Assembly (NCBI GenBank): GCA_964245755.1
Contig: CAXTNV010000075.1
Span: forward strand, 1-17,261
Reading direction: 5' to 3'
Source: Lichenicoccus sp964245755
Lineage (GTDB): Bacteria; Pseudomonadota; Alphaproteobacteria; Acetobacterales; Acetobacteraceae
Length of the DNA stretch: 17,261 nucleotides
Positions 7,467 through 15,112 of this stretch are shown piece after piece. The notes beneath the pieces are model-generated. The model did no database searches, was not told the origin of the DNA, and saw only the letters and a list, made by a program, of their open reading frames with translations. Both the position numbers and the translations under genes were made by a program. How positions within the stretch are numbered: the first letter of the stretch is position 1; every line of letters begins with the position of its first letter.

Positions 7467-8252
7467 ATGTCGCTGATGCACGACCTCACCTGCCGACGCT
7501 GCTTCAGTCGCTCGCTGGCCGCCGCCGTCGTGGTGCCGCTGGCCTCGATGTTCGGCCGTTCGGCGCTCGCCCAGAAGACGGAGGTCCCGGTGCCGGGATC
7601 ACCGCTATCCGGGCGCAGCCACGTCCTGGACAGCGCGGCCGACACGCTGCAGTCCAAGCGTCCGATCGAAGCGATGAGCGCTTTCCTGAACGGCTTTCAC
7701 TTCTACGCCGACGACATGGGACGGCAGGTGGAAGCGAATCATTTCTGCACGCACCTGTCCGAGGATTTCCACCAGTGCGTCATCTACGACTCCGCCCGCA
7801 GCGACGCGAAGCTGATCGGCATCGAGTACATCGTCAGCGAGCGGATCTTCCGCACGTTGCCGGACGAGGAGAAGCGTCTCTGGCACAGCCACCAATACGA
7901 GGTGAAGTCCGGCGAGCTCATCGCGCCCGGAGTTCCGGAGCTCGCCGGTCATGCCTTCATGGAAACGCTGGTCACGACCTACGGCAAGACCTGGCACACC
8001 TGGCAGGTCGACCGGTTTCCGCAGTTTCCCACCGGCATCCCGCAGCTGATGATGGGCTTCGTGAATGACCGCCAGGTCGATCCGCGGATGCTGGCCGACC
8101 GCGACCGGCGCTTCGGCGCTTCCACCGAGGCGCTCAGGAACGAACGCGGCGACATCGCGTGGCCGGCGGTGGTCGAGGGCGCCAACGCCTGGCAGAGCGG
8201 CAGGACGGTCCAGCTCACGCTGCAGGAAGTCGCGGTGAAGCGGCGCACCTAG
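7467..8252 (+). CDS. DUF1264 family exported protein
   Basis: A 261-residue protein with the hallmark DUF1264 sequence: NHFCTHLSEDFHQCVIYDS (91-109), the following IGIEYIVSE, LWHSHQYEVKSGELIAPG and YGKTWHTWQVDR. Relatives include plant oil-body-associated proteins and bacterial proteins of unknown function; the conserved His and Cys residues suggest ligand or metal binding, unproven. Residues 1-35 form a signal peptide with a twin arginine (RRCFSRS at 10-16) before the hydrophobic core and likely cleavage after ALA, so Tat export of a folded protein is possible. AAGGA lies about 10 bases before the ATG. It follows the NmrA-like gene by 97 bases on the same strand. Its TAG shares three bases with the stop of the convergent GT2 gene. 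Confidence 0.88.
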   Translation: MSLMHDLTCRRCFSRSLAAAVVVPLASMFGRSALAQKTEVPVPGSPLSGRSHVLDSAADTLQSKRPIEAMSAFLNGFHFYADDMGRQVEANHFCTHLSEDFHQCVIYDSARSDAKLIGIEYIVSERIFRTLPDEEKRLWHSHQYEVKSGELIAPGVPELAGHAFMETLVTTYGKTWHTWQVDRFPQFPTGIPQLMMGFVNDRQVDPRMLADRDRRFGASTEALRNERGDIAWPAVVEGANAWQSGRTVQLTLQEVAVKRRT

Positions 8253-9010
8253 CGCACCGGGCCGAGGCCCCTGGTGCGCACCGCCACGCTGCCCAGCGTG
8301 CGCAGGATCCTGGCGCTCGCCCTGAGCGTGCCCGACAGGTTGCCGGCAACCTTGGACCGGCCGGCGAGCCGGCGCCGGTACGGCACCGGCACCTCGATCA
8401 CGCGCAGCCGCGCGGCACCCACGCGCATCTGCATCTCGAGGTTCCAGCCATAGGTCATTTCCCGCATGCCGAGATACCGCAGCACGTCCAGCCGGATCGC
8501 GCGATAGGCGCACATGTCGCGGTAGCGGGTGCCGGTCAGCACCCCGACCACGGCCCCCACGGCGCGTCCCGCCAGCACCTGGTGCAGGCCCATGCTGCCT
8601 GCCTCGCGTCCCTCGCGGTCGCGGGTGGCGATGACGAAGTCCGCCCGTCCGTTCAGGATCGGACCGACGATGCGCCCCGCCAGCTCGCCGAAGTCGCTGC
8701 CGTCGCCGTCCAGGAACAGCACGATCTGCGCCCCCATGGCGGCCGCCCGCCCGGCGCCGCTCAGGCAGGCGCGCCCGTAGCCGCGTCGCGGCTCGGACAG
8801 CACCTCGGCGCCGGCGCGTCTGGCTTCGTCGACCGTGCCGTCGGTGCTGCCGCCATCGACCACGATCACCGCCCCGATGAGGTCGCGCGGCAGACGCGAG
8901 ACGGTCGGGCCGATCGCGCCGGCCTCGTTCCAGGCCGGGATCACGGCGACGATCCTGGGGCTGGTCGCAGGAACCGCCCCGGAGATGGCCGCGGCATCCG
9001 CCGTGGACAC
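8249..9010 (-). CDS. Family 2 glycosyltransferase, polyprenyl-phosphate type
   Basis: Predicted 253-residue GT-A enzyme. VAVIPAWNEAG (21-31) and VVDGGSTDGT (50-59) are the nucleotide-sugar site, and DGDGSD (101-106) holds the metal-binding DxD. TGTRYRDMCAYRAIR and PVPYRRRLAGRSKVAGNLSGT match the acceptor half of dolichyl/undecaprenyl-phosphate sugar synthases. No C-terminal membrane helices are present, so a lipid-phosphate acceptor at the membrane surface is inferred. The start is GTG 9010, two bases after the radical SAM stop, with GGAG about 9 bases upstream inside that gene; no ATG lies nearby. It is the last gene of a four-gene operon and could make the lipid-linked sugar used by the GT87-type enzyme encoded upstream. 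Confidence 0.87.
   Translation of the reverse strand: MSTADAAAISGAVPATSPRIVAVIPAWNEAGAIGPTVSRLPRDLIGAVIVVDGGSTDGTVDEARRAGAEVLSEPRRGYGRACLSGAGRAAAMGAQIVLFLDGDGSDFGELAGRIVGPILNGRADFVIATRDREGREAGSMGLHQVLAGRAVGAVVGVLTGTRYRDMCAYRAIRLDVLRYLGMREMTYGWNLEMQMRVGAARLRVIEVPVPYRRRLAGRSKVAGNLSGTLRASARILRTLGSVAVRTRGLGPVR
8252..8279. terminator. Strong hairpin at the convergent DUF1264/GT2 junction
   Basis: GCGCACC (8252-8258) and GGGCC (8259-8263) pair with GGCCC (8266-8270) and GGTGCGC (8273-8279), a 12-bp GC-rich stem with a 2-base bulge and a tiny loop. It begins at the last base of the DUF1264 stop codon and lies wholly within the last codons of the GT2 gene on the other strand. No U-tract follows. Confidence 0.5.
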
Positions 9011-9012
9011 CG

Positions 9013-10098
9013 CTACAGGCTCCAGCGCAGGCCGCAGTTCTGGCAGGGCTTCGGCGGCGTGTCGCTCAGCAGGTCGCGGCGGAAGTCGCGGTAGGCGGGG
9101 CCGTTCCAGATCTCGCGCAGGCTCTGCTGGGTGGCGTCGCCGAGCGTGTAGCCGTCGTAGCCGCGGGCCGAGAACGGCGCGATGCAACAGGGCAGCGCGC
9201 GCCCGTGCGCGGTGAAATACATCAGCGACCAGGGGCGGCGACAGGTCGACCAGGGCTGATCGCGTTCGCCCTCCACCTGCTTCAGGCTCAGCCCGGGCTC
9301 GGTCGCGCCGGAGGCGTCGATGCTGACGCCGAGCTCGGCTCCGAGCGCCTGTGCGGTCTCGATCGCCGCCTGCTCCTCCGCCCGCGTCTGCTCGAACAGC
9401 GAGCTTCCGGCGCGCGCCATGCCGAACCCGGCCTCGTCAAACACCAGACGCTGCAGATGCACGTCACGCACGCCCATGTCGGCGGCGAGCCGCACGAACG
9501 CCGGGAGCTGCTGCACCGTCTCCTTCAGGCCGGTCAGCCAGAGCGAGACCGCGGGCGTGCGCGCGCCGGTCTCGGCCTGGTAGCGCGTGAGCAGGCGCAC
9601 GTCGCGCACGATGCGGTGGAAGAAATCCTTGCCGCGCACCAGCTTGTAGGTCGCGGCGTCGGCGGCATCGAGCGAGACGCGCAGCTCGTCGAGCCCGGTC
9701 GCCACCAGCTCGGTGAACTTGCGCGGGTTGAGCAGGGTGCCGTTGGTGTTGAACAGCACGTGCACGCCGCGATCCTTGAGGTAGCGGATCATGCGCGGCA
9801 GGGCCGGCACCAGCATCGGCTCGCCGACTCCGTGCAGCACCGCGCGCGAGACGTCGGGCACCTGATCGACGATGCGGGTGAACAGCTCCCAGCTCATGTC
9901 GGCCGGCGGTTCCAGCGCCTCGAAGGTGCGCGGACAGGTCTCGCACAGCAGGTTGCAGCGGTTGGTCACCTCCAGGTAGAGGCAGACCGGCGGCGCCGCG
10001 GCCTGCGTCGCCCGTTCCGCGCCCACGGCCTCGAAATAGCGCTTCGGATCGTGCTGCCGGCTCGGCTCGATCGCCTCGCCCCGGGTGACGGTCTGCAT
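9013..10098 (-). CDS. Radical SAM protein with single-cluster SPASM-like C-terminus
   Basis: A 361-residue radical SAM enzyme. LYLEVTNRCNLLCETC carries the CxxxCxxC [4Fe-4S] motif (Cys48, 52, 55); HGVGEPMLVP is the SAM-binding glycine-rich strand and LFNTNGTLL and LRVSLDAAD are typical barrel strands. The C-terminus has Cys286, Cys304-Cys305, Cys352 and Cys355, with LGDATQQSLREIWNGPAYRDFR between them, the SPASM/twitch pattern with probably one auxiliary cluster. Family members modify peptides or act in cofactor and sugar-lipid pathways; the substrate is unknown. ATG 10098 has GAGG about 8 bases upstream and overlaps the GT87 stop as TGATG, implying translational coupling. Being locked between glycosyltransferases suggests a glycan or glycolipid substrate, or a peptide if the small ORF at the operon head is real. 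Confidence 0.88.
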   Translation of the reverse strand: MQTVTRGEAIEPSRQHDPKRYFEAVGAERATQAAAPPVCLYLEVTNRCNLLCETCPRTFEALEPPADMSWELFTRIVDQVPDVSRAVLHGVGEPMLVPALPRMIRYLKDRGVHVLFNTNGTLLNPRKFTELVATGLDELRVSLDAADAATYKLVRGKDFFHRIVRDVRLLTRYQAETGARTPAVSLWLTGLKETVQQLPAFVRLAADMGVRDVHLQRLVFDEAGFGMARAGSSLFEQTRAEEQAAIETAQALGAELGVSIDASGATEPGLSLKQVEGERDQPWSTCRRPWSLMYFTAHGRALPCCIAPFSARGYDGYTLGDATQQSLREIWNGPAYRDFRRDLLSDTPPKPCQNCGLRWSL

Positions 10099-11558
10099 CA
10101 GCTGTTCCTCGCAATCGTGGAGAGCCCGGTGGCAAGCAGGGGTGGCGGCCGCGCCCGGCGGCGGCGCAGATCCCAGGCGGCGAGCAGGATGGCCGGGCCG
10201 AACACCAGTGCGCGCCAGAGAAAATCGTCCCGGAACGGACGCAGGTCGAGCAGCAGCGGCGCCACCGAGAGCCAGAGCACGGCGCGCACCGGCGCCACCG
10301 TGGCGAACACCGCCAGGAACGGGAAGTACCAGGAGTAGTGCGGGCTGAGCACGATCATGAAGGCGCCGGCGAGCCATCCGGCCTGGGTGCAGAGGCGCAC
10401 CGTGTCCTCAGCGTCGGGCAACGGCCTGCGGTTCCGGAGGGTCATCGCCAGGGCCATCGCCATCAGCACCGATGCTGCCAGCAGCAGGTAGAGCGGGACG
10501 GCTGCGGGCGGCGGCGTGACGAGTTCGCCGAGCCCCGCCAGCAGCCAGACGCCCCCACGGCCGATGCCCTCCTCGTCGCCGTAGGCGGAGAGGAAGCCGA
10601 ACACCCGCATTCCGACGCCGGGAAAGCAGAGCCCGTCATAGCAGGCATAGAGGCCGACAATGGTTGCGAGGCACGCGAGCGGCGCCAGCCACCGGGCCGG
10701 ACGCGGCAGCGCGGCGGGCCGCCAAAGGCTCGGCGCGATCCTCAGCGGCAGGAACGTGACCAGGATCGCGCCGCCGAGCGCCGCCCCGGCGAGGCCGTCC
10801 CGCCGGTGCGCCCGGCACAGCAGGGCGAGGGCGGTGAGCCCGGCCCCGGCGGCGTCGACGTGACCGTTGCCGGCGAAGGCCCACACCGCCAGCGGGTTCC
10901 AGGCATAGATCAGCACGCGCGCGTCCGGCAGCCCGGCGAGACGCAGCAGGCCGATCAGGCAGGCGACGGCCAGGCACTCGAAGCCGACCATCGCGATCCT
11001 GACCGCGAGCAGCGACTGGCGGATCGAGGCGATGGCGCGGAAGATCGCTTGCGCCATCGGCGGGTAGATGGTGGGCGCGTAGCCGCGCCGGTTGATGTGC
11101 GGATAGATCGACGCGTCGCGCAGCCGGAGCAGCGCGGGATCGGCCGGAACGTAGCGGTACGGATTGATCCCGGCCGCCTGCACGCGGCCGTCCCACACGT
11201 AGCGATACAGGTCGCTGGACAGGAACGGAGGCGCCAGCAGCACCGCGACGCGCAGCGCCAGCGCCACGCCGAGCACCACCCAGAGCAGGCCGCGCGACGG
11301 CGCGCGCAGGCGGAGCAGCAGCGCGCAGGCGCCCAGGTAGGCACACGCGGCGCAGCTGGCCACGGCGACGAACAGGTTGGTGCGCGGCACCGAGCCGACG
11401 CTGTCGGCGCCCGGCAGGTGCAGCGACAGCCCGACGATCGTCAGGGCTAGGATGGCGCCGCCCGCGGCCGCCAGGGCCCATTCGTTCAGGCCGTGCTTCA
11501 CGACAGCGCCTGGCATCTCCGGAGGGCTCGGGTTCAACGACGACATCCCCGCGCACAT
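10098..11558 (-). CDS. GT87/DUF2029-type polytopic membrane glycosyltransferase
   Basis: A 486-residue protein with about 10-12 hydrophobic segments. After the first helices, SSDLYRYVWDGRVQAAGINP (114-133) contains the loop Asp116 and the WDGR motif typical of polyprenyl-phosphate-mannose/glucose-dependent GT-C enzymes of the GT87/DUF2029 group. YAPTIYPPMAQAIF and YAWNPLAVWAFAGNGHVDA are further family landmarks, and LSPHYSWYFPFLAVF lies near the C-terminus. It would transfer a sugar from a lipid carrier to an acceptor on the outer face of the cytoplasmic membrane. The start chosen is ATG 11558, 18 bases after the upstream stop; ATG 11546 is possible, as neither has a strong ribosome binding site. 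The stop overlaps the radical SAM start by one base. Confidence 0.85.
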   Translation of the reverse strand: MCAGMSSLNPSPPEMPGAVVKHGLNEWALAAAGGAILALTIVGLSLHLPGADSVGSVPRTNLFVAVASCAACAYLGACALLLRLRAPSRGLLWVVLGVALALRVAVLLAPPFLSSDLYRYVWDGRVQAAGINPYRYVPADPALLRLRDASIYPHINRRGYAPTIYPPMAQAIFRAIASIRQSLLAVRIAMVGFECLAVACLIGLLRLAGLPDARVLIYAWNPLAVWAFAGNGHVDAAGAGLTALALLCRAHRRDGLAGAALGGAILVTFLPLRIAPSLWRPAALPRPARWLAPLACLATIVGLYACYDGLCFPGVGMRVFGFLSAYGDEEGIGRGGVWLLAGLGELVTPPPAAVPLYLLLAASVLMAMALAMTLRNRRPLPDAEDTVRLCTQAGWLAGAFMIVLSPHYSWYFPFLAVFATVAPVRAVLWLSVAPLLLDLRPFRDDFLWRALVFGPAILLAAWDLRRRRARPPPLLATGLSTIARNS

Positions 11559-11576
11559 GTTCCGGCACGGGTTGTA

Positions 11577-12344
11577 TCACAGGCCGAGACGGTCGAGGCA
11601 GGCCCGGGTCGCGGGTGCCGCATAGGCGCCCGCGGGATCCTCCGAGGTGTGGCGGCAGCAGTGCCGCAGGCGCTCCAGCGCCGCGCCGTCATCGACGTCG
11701 TACCAGACCGGCAGCTCGACCATCGGCAGGCCGATCGCCTGCGCCCTGGCACGGGTCTGCGCGGCCACCTCCGCCGTGCTCCAGTCGATGTCCTCGAACA
11801 GCTCGGCGTGCGCCGCCTTCAGGCCGAGCAGGTAGTAGCCGCCATCCTCGGCAGGTCCGAGCACGGCACGGTCGCCGGGCAGGGCGAGCGTGCGGGCGGC
11901 GCTTACCAGGACCGAGGTCGGCAGCGTCGGACCGTCCGAGTTGAGCAGGCAGGCGGCGCCGAAGCCGCGATCGAGCAGGGAGCGGATCGCGTGCAGCAGG
12001 CAGCGTCCGAACCCCTGCACCCGCGGCGGCATCGGGCCGCTGCCGTCGGCCAGCAGCAGCGGCGTGTCGGCGGCGAGATGCCCTTCGAACAGCGCCTCCA
12101 GCCCGGCCGGGGCATAGGCGGCGAAGCCGCGCAGGGCGGCCTCGCGGGCAGCCTCGCGGATGTTCTGGGTGGTGTCGCGCAGGAACGCGGCACTCATGGC
12201 AGCTGCCGCATCCGCCGTGAGCGGCGGCACCAGGCGGGTCTTGGAGAACCCGGGCCGCGGCGCCTTGGCCATCACCGCGATGGCGCAGGTGCCGCCGTTC
12301 GCGCCGCTTTGCCCCTCAGGATTTGCCGAACCAGTTATAGCCAC
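11577..12344 (-). CDS. DUF2064 / TIGR04282-type GT-A fold transferase
   Basis: Predicted 255-residue protein of the DUF2064 group (CofC- and GT-A-like nucleotidyl or glycosyl transferases). AIAVMAKAPRPGFSKTRLVP (21-40) is the nucleotide-binding N-terminus, LLNSDGPTLP (133-142) carries the metal-binding Asp, and GPAEDGGYYLLGL (163-175) is the signature loop. The start must be GTG 12344: a stop closes the frame upstream and later starts would remove the first strand. GGGAGG lies only about 3 bases before it, closer than ideal. Its first 29 bases overlap a small ORF in another frame. TIGR04282 proteins occur in arsenosugar clusters, but the radical SAM protein here is not the ArsS type, so that role is not transferred. 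It is the first gene of the operon with GT87, radical SAM and GT2. Confidence 0.85.
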   Translation of the reverse strand: MAITGSANPEGQSGANGGTCAIAVMAKAPRPGFSKTRLVPPLTADAAAAMSAAFLRDTTQNIREAAREAALRGFAAYAPAGLEALFEGHLAADTPLLLADGSGPMPPRVQGFGRCLLHAIRSLLDRGFGAACLLNSDGPTLPTSVLVSAARTLALPGDRAVLGPAEDGGYYLLGLKAAHAELFEDIDWSTAEVAAQTRARAQAIGLPMVELPVWYDVDDGAALERLRHCCRHTSEDPAGAYAAPATRACLDRLGL

Positions 12345-12544
12345 TGTCCTCCCGGTATCCGCCCGGCTCGTGCGCGTCGACGGACAGGGTTGTCACGAAA
12401 CTCAATTCCTTGAAACCGGGCCTGGTCGGGGGACGGATCCCGAACCGCCGGCCCAGGCCGAACCGGGTGCGCCCGTCGATGGCAGCACCCAGAGCGTTCG
12501 CCGCCCCCGGATGCGGCGCGGCTGTCGGCGTGCGGATCGGCCAT
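12316..12544 (-). CDS. Putative small peptide ORF at the operon head, apparently frameshifted
   Basis: ATG 12544 has an excellent ribosome binding site (GGGAGG about 6 bases upstream) and starts MADPHADSRAAS. In that frame the rest becomes Arg/Pro-rich. In the frame one base to the right, protein-like sequence follows: AANALGAAIDGRTRFGLGRR, then FKELSFVTTLSVDAHEP, ending GGYREDSGYNWFGKS and TGA at 12318-12316. Dropping one base from the five-G run (12508-12504) would join them into 75 residues. A sequencing indel, a decayed gene or programmed slippage could explain this. Alternatively translation starts at GTG 12396 (AAGGA about 10 bases upstream), giving a 26-residue peptide with the same tail. 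The end overlaps the DUF2064 gene by 29 bases. The family is unknown; the aromatic, Gly-rich tail beside a radical SAM gene makes a modified-peptide precursor conceivable, but this is speculative. Confidence 0.35.
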
Positions 12545-12700
12545 CGTCACCCTCCCGGTCGCTGCTGCGGCCGCTGCTGCTTGGTCGGCCATGCCTGCAG
12601 GCCGGCTCCTGGCGCGCCCCGGCGTCATCGTCACCAAGCTCTTCGGCACCAGCGCCGCCGGGGTTACAAGCACGACGAGGCGGGCATCGCGACGCGGCAT

Positions 12701-12723
12701 GGGCCGGTCGGGGAGGCCGGCCC
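12701..12723 (-). terminator. Hairpin just downstream of the MFS gene
   Basis: GGGCCGG (12701-12707) pairs perfectly with CCGGCCC (12717-12723) around a 9-base loop, starting 5 bases past the MFS stop codon. No U-tract is seen. If it works, the MFS transcript ends here and the DUF2064 operon needs its own promoter in 12545-12700, where I see no clear -35/-10 pair. Confidence 0.45.
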
Positions 12724-12728
12724 GCGGA

Positions 12729-13892
12729 TCACGACGCACCACCGGCGGGCGGCCTGCGGCCGGTGCTCAGGCGGTCCAGCACGATGGTCGCGAGCAACGA
12801 TGCCAGCGCCACCGCGATGAACGAGAACAGGCGCTGCGGTCCGCCGCGCATCACCTGCCCGGCGATCAGCGGTCCCGCGATCGCCCCCAGCCCGAACAGC
12901 AGCAGCAGCTCGCTCACGGTCTGCGAGCCCGGACGGTCCGGCCTGCGCGCGGCGGCGATGCCGACGCAAAGCCCGTAAAGCGGATACTGGGCGAAGCCGA
13001 ACGCGCCGAGCATGAGGATCACCACGACCGGCGACGGTGCGGGCAGCAGGATGAGCGGCACGCACAGCGCGATGCCGAGCAGGGTCAGGCCCAGCAGCAG
13101 CCGGCGCCGGTCGATGCGTCCGGCGAGCATGCCGACCGGGGCGTAGGCGAGCGCTCCGCCGACCGAGTTCGCGGCCAGCATCAGCGTGTCGTCGCGCATG
13201 CCGAGGCCCGACATCGTGCCGAACACCGGCCCCAGGCCGCCGAGCGCACCGGTGATCAGCCCCACCACGAGGCAGCCGGCCGCACCCACCGGGGACGCGC
13301 GCAGCAGCCCGCCCAGGCGCGGCCGGAACGCCGGCGGCGGCGCCGGAGGCGGCACCCGGCCGAACGCGATCGGAAGCACCGACAGCAGGATCGCGCTCGC
13401 GGTCAGCAGGAACGGGGCACGGCCGAGCGGCACCAGGTTCAGGCTCAGCGTGCCGAGCAGCGAGGCCAGCAGGTTGACGATCATGTAGCTGGCGAAGGCG
13501 ACTCCGCTGCCGGCCTGCTCCACCAGCCAGCCTTCCACGATCGCCGACAGGCCGCCGTAGCAGAAGCCGATGACGACCCTGAGCGCGATCCAGGCGGCGT
13601 CCCGCGGCCACGCCGCCAGCAGCAGGGCGCAGCCGGCGGACAATGTCGCCAGCGTGGCGAAGGCGGCAACGTGACCGAGTCGGCTCAGCATCTGGCCGAC
13701 GCAGAGGCAGGCGAGCACGAAGCCCGCCGACCAGCCGGCAGAGAACAGGCCGATCGCGGTCATGCCGGAGCCGCGCTCGTGGCCGATGATCGGCAGCAGC
13801 ACGCCCTGCAGGTTGGTGCCGAACACGAGCAGGCAGACGCCGCCGAGCAGGGCAGCCAGGGATGCGATGCTGGTCTCGCGGCCTGCGGCCAT
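12729..13892 (-). CDS. Major facilitator superfamily transporter
   Basis: A 387-residue integral membrane protein with about 12 hydrophobic helices in two halves. Helix 1 is LLGGVCLLVFGTNLQGVLLP, followed by the Gly/Ser-rich helix 2 (IGLFSAGWSAGFVLACLCVG) and RLGHVAAF in the position of the MFS loop 2-3 motif. Later parts include VIGFCYGGLSAIVEGWLVEQ and the second-half loop APVGMLAGRIDRRRLLLG. The latter patterns resemble YcaD/MFS-1-type exporters, but the substrate cannot be assigned. ATG 13892 is chosen because GGGGGA lies about 9 bases upstream and helix 1 follows at the right distance; the frame extends to 13982 with Pro/Arg-rich sequence that is probably untranslated. The gene is divergent from an AraC-type regulator, which probably controls it. 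Confidence 0.88.
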   Translation of the reverse strand: MAAGRETSIASLAALLGGVCLLVFGTNLQGVLLPIIGHERGSGMTAIGLFSAGWSAGFVLACLCVGQMLSRLGHVAAFATLATLSAGCALLLAAWPRDAAWIALRVVIGFCYGGLSAIVEGWLVEQAGSGVAFASYMIVNLLASLLGTLSLNLVPLGRAPFLLTASAILLSVLPIAFGRVPPPAPPPAFRPRLGGLLRASPVGAAGCLVVGLITGALGGLGPVFGTMSGLGMRDDTLMLAANSVGGALAYAPVGMLAGRIDRRRLLLGLTLLGIALCVPLILLPAPSPVVVILMLGAFGFAQYPLYGLCVGIAAARRPDRPGSQTVSELLLLFGLGAIAGPLIAGQVMRGGPQRLFSFIAVALASLLATIVLDRLSTGRRPPAGGAS

Positions 13893-14212
13893 CGTTCGAC
13901 GTCCCCCGACGGGTGGTGATGGCAGAGCACCGCGGACCCAGGCAATGGTCAGCGAGGGCGCCGTCCGGCCCATGCGCCGCACGATGACGTCGGGGATGCA
14001 GATGGTGTCGTGCGCTGCTGCAACCGTCGTCGCGCAGGCGGGAGCATAGCAGACTGCGGCGGGGACGTGTTCGTGGCTGCGCGCGCCGCAGGCTCGTCAC
14101 GCCGCAGGCGTGCTGCGATATGCGCGCCGGGTGGCCCTCCGGCGACCTTCGCCGCGGGTCCTACGCTGCGGCCGTTGTGGCAGGATGCACGGGTGACGGA
14201 GGCTCGATCGAG
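13893..14212. promoter_or_regulatory. Divergent MFS/AraC intergenic region with candidate operator repeats
   Basis: These 320 bases separate the two divergent genes and must carry both promoters. CGCCGCAGGC occurs twice as a direct repeat, at 14084-14093 and 14100-14109, 16 bases apart. The second copy is also the centre of a palindrome, CACGCC-GCA-GGCGTG, at 14098-14112. Direct half-sites are usual for AraC-family binding, so these are candidate operators. They lie about 100 bases before the regulator start. No clear -35/-10 pair stands out. Confidence 0.35.
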
Positions 14213-15112
14213 ATGAGGTCAAGGCGGCAATCGGTCTGCTCCCCGGGCCGCTGGCATCAGGGGCTGCATGGCACCTTGCCGTCGGGTGCGCGCGCGGACG
14301 CGCCGGTTCGGCGCTTCGTCGCCGTGCCGGGCACGTTCGAGCAGCCGCCGCTGGACGCGCACGTGGTGGCGCTGCACCTGGGCGGCGCCAAGCGGGTGCA
14401 CCGCATGCAGGGCACGCGCCGCTGGGTGAAGGACGTGAGCCTCGGCTCGATGACCCTGATGCCGGCCTACCAGGCCAATCGCTGGCACACCGAGGGGCCG
14501 ATCGACTTCGCGCACCTCGCCCTCAGCGTCGGCACGGCGGAGCAGATCATCGTCGAGGAGTTCGATCGCGAGCCTGCCACGCACCGGCTGCACGAGACGA
14601 TCGGCGTCGAGGATCCGCTGCTCGAGCAGGTGTTCCGGGCGATCCTCGCCTTGAGCGAACGCCAGCACTCCGGTCGGCTGCAGATGGACGCGCTGCTGAC
14701 CGTGTTCGCGGTCGCGCTGCTGGAACGTCATTCCACCGCCGGCCGGCTTGCGCCGGGCCATGGCGCCGGTCCGCGGCGGCGCGGCGGGCTGGCGGGCTGG
14801 CAGCTGCGGCGCGTGATCGACCACATGAACGCGAACATGAGCGAGGACATGACGCTCGGCGGACTGGCCGCGCTGACCGGCCTCAGCCGGGCGCATTTCT
14901 TCCGGGCGTTCCGGCAGAGCCTGGGACGCAGTCCAGGACAGTTCCGTGCCGAGACACGGATGCAGCACGCCAGGGTGCTGCTCGAGACCACGACGCTGCC
15001 GGTGGAGGAGGTCGCGCACGCGGTCGGCTACGCCAATGCACGCCACTTCGCCTCGGCATTCGCCGAGCGCGTCGGCCTGTCGCCGCGGCTGTTCCGGATC
15101 AGCCGCCGCTAG
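14213..15112 (+). CDS. AraC-family transcriptional regulator
   Basis: A 299-residue DNA-binding regulator. The N-terminal two thirds form a ligand- or cupin-like sensing domain (HVVALHLGGAKRVHRM, then GSMTLMPAYQANRWHTEGP). The C-terminal 100 residues carry the double helix-turn-helix: LRRVIDHMNANMSEDMTLGG, LAALTGLSRAHFFRAFRQSL, GRSPGQFRAETRMQHARVLL and VEEVAHAVGYANARHFASAF. This is the full AraC/XylS signature. ATG 14213 is preferred because GGAGG lies about 10 bases upstream; an upstream ATG at 14120 would add 31 low-complexity residues. It is transcribed away from the MFS gene, the usual arrangement for a local regulator, and its 3' end overlaps the convergent aminotransferase by 14 bases. 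The inducer is unknown. Confidence 0.9.
   Translation: MRSRRQSVCSPGRWHQGLHGTLPSGARADAPVRRFVAVPGTFEQPPLDAHVVALHLGGAKRVHRMQGTRRWVKDVSLGSMTLMPAYQANRWHTEGPIDFAHLALSVGTAEQIIVEEFDREPATHRLHETIGVEDPLLEQVFRAILALSERQHSGRLQMDALLTVFAVALLERHSTAGRLAPGHGAGPRRRGGLAGWQLRRVIDHMNANMSEDMTLGGLAALTGLSRAHFFRAFRQSLGRSPGQFRAETRMQHARVLLETTTLPVEEVAHAVGYANARHFASAFAERVGLSPRLFRISRR

Noticed and set aside
10338..11450. 370-codon ORF on the plus strand opposite the GT87-type gene
   Set aside because: Arg/Gln/Gly-rich shadow without a domain; the minus frame has a full membrane glycosyltransferase.
8249..12344. Arsenosugar biosynthesis cluster, suggested by the TIGR04282-type protein
   Set aside because: The radical SAM protein has a SPASM-like C-terminus rather than the ArsS type, and no arsM or other arsenic gene is present.
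12591..13919. 442-codon plus-strand ORF opposite the MFS gene
   Set aside because: Gln/Arg/His-rich antisense shadow; the minus frame has 12 hydrophobic helices and a good start.
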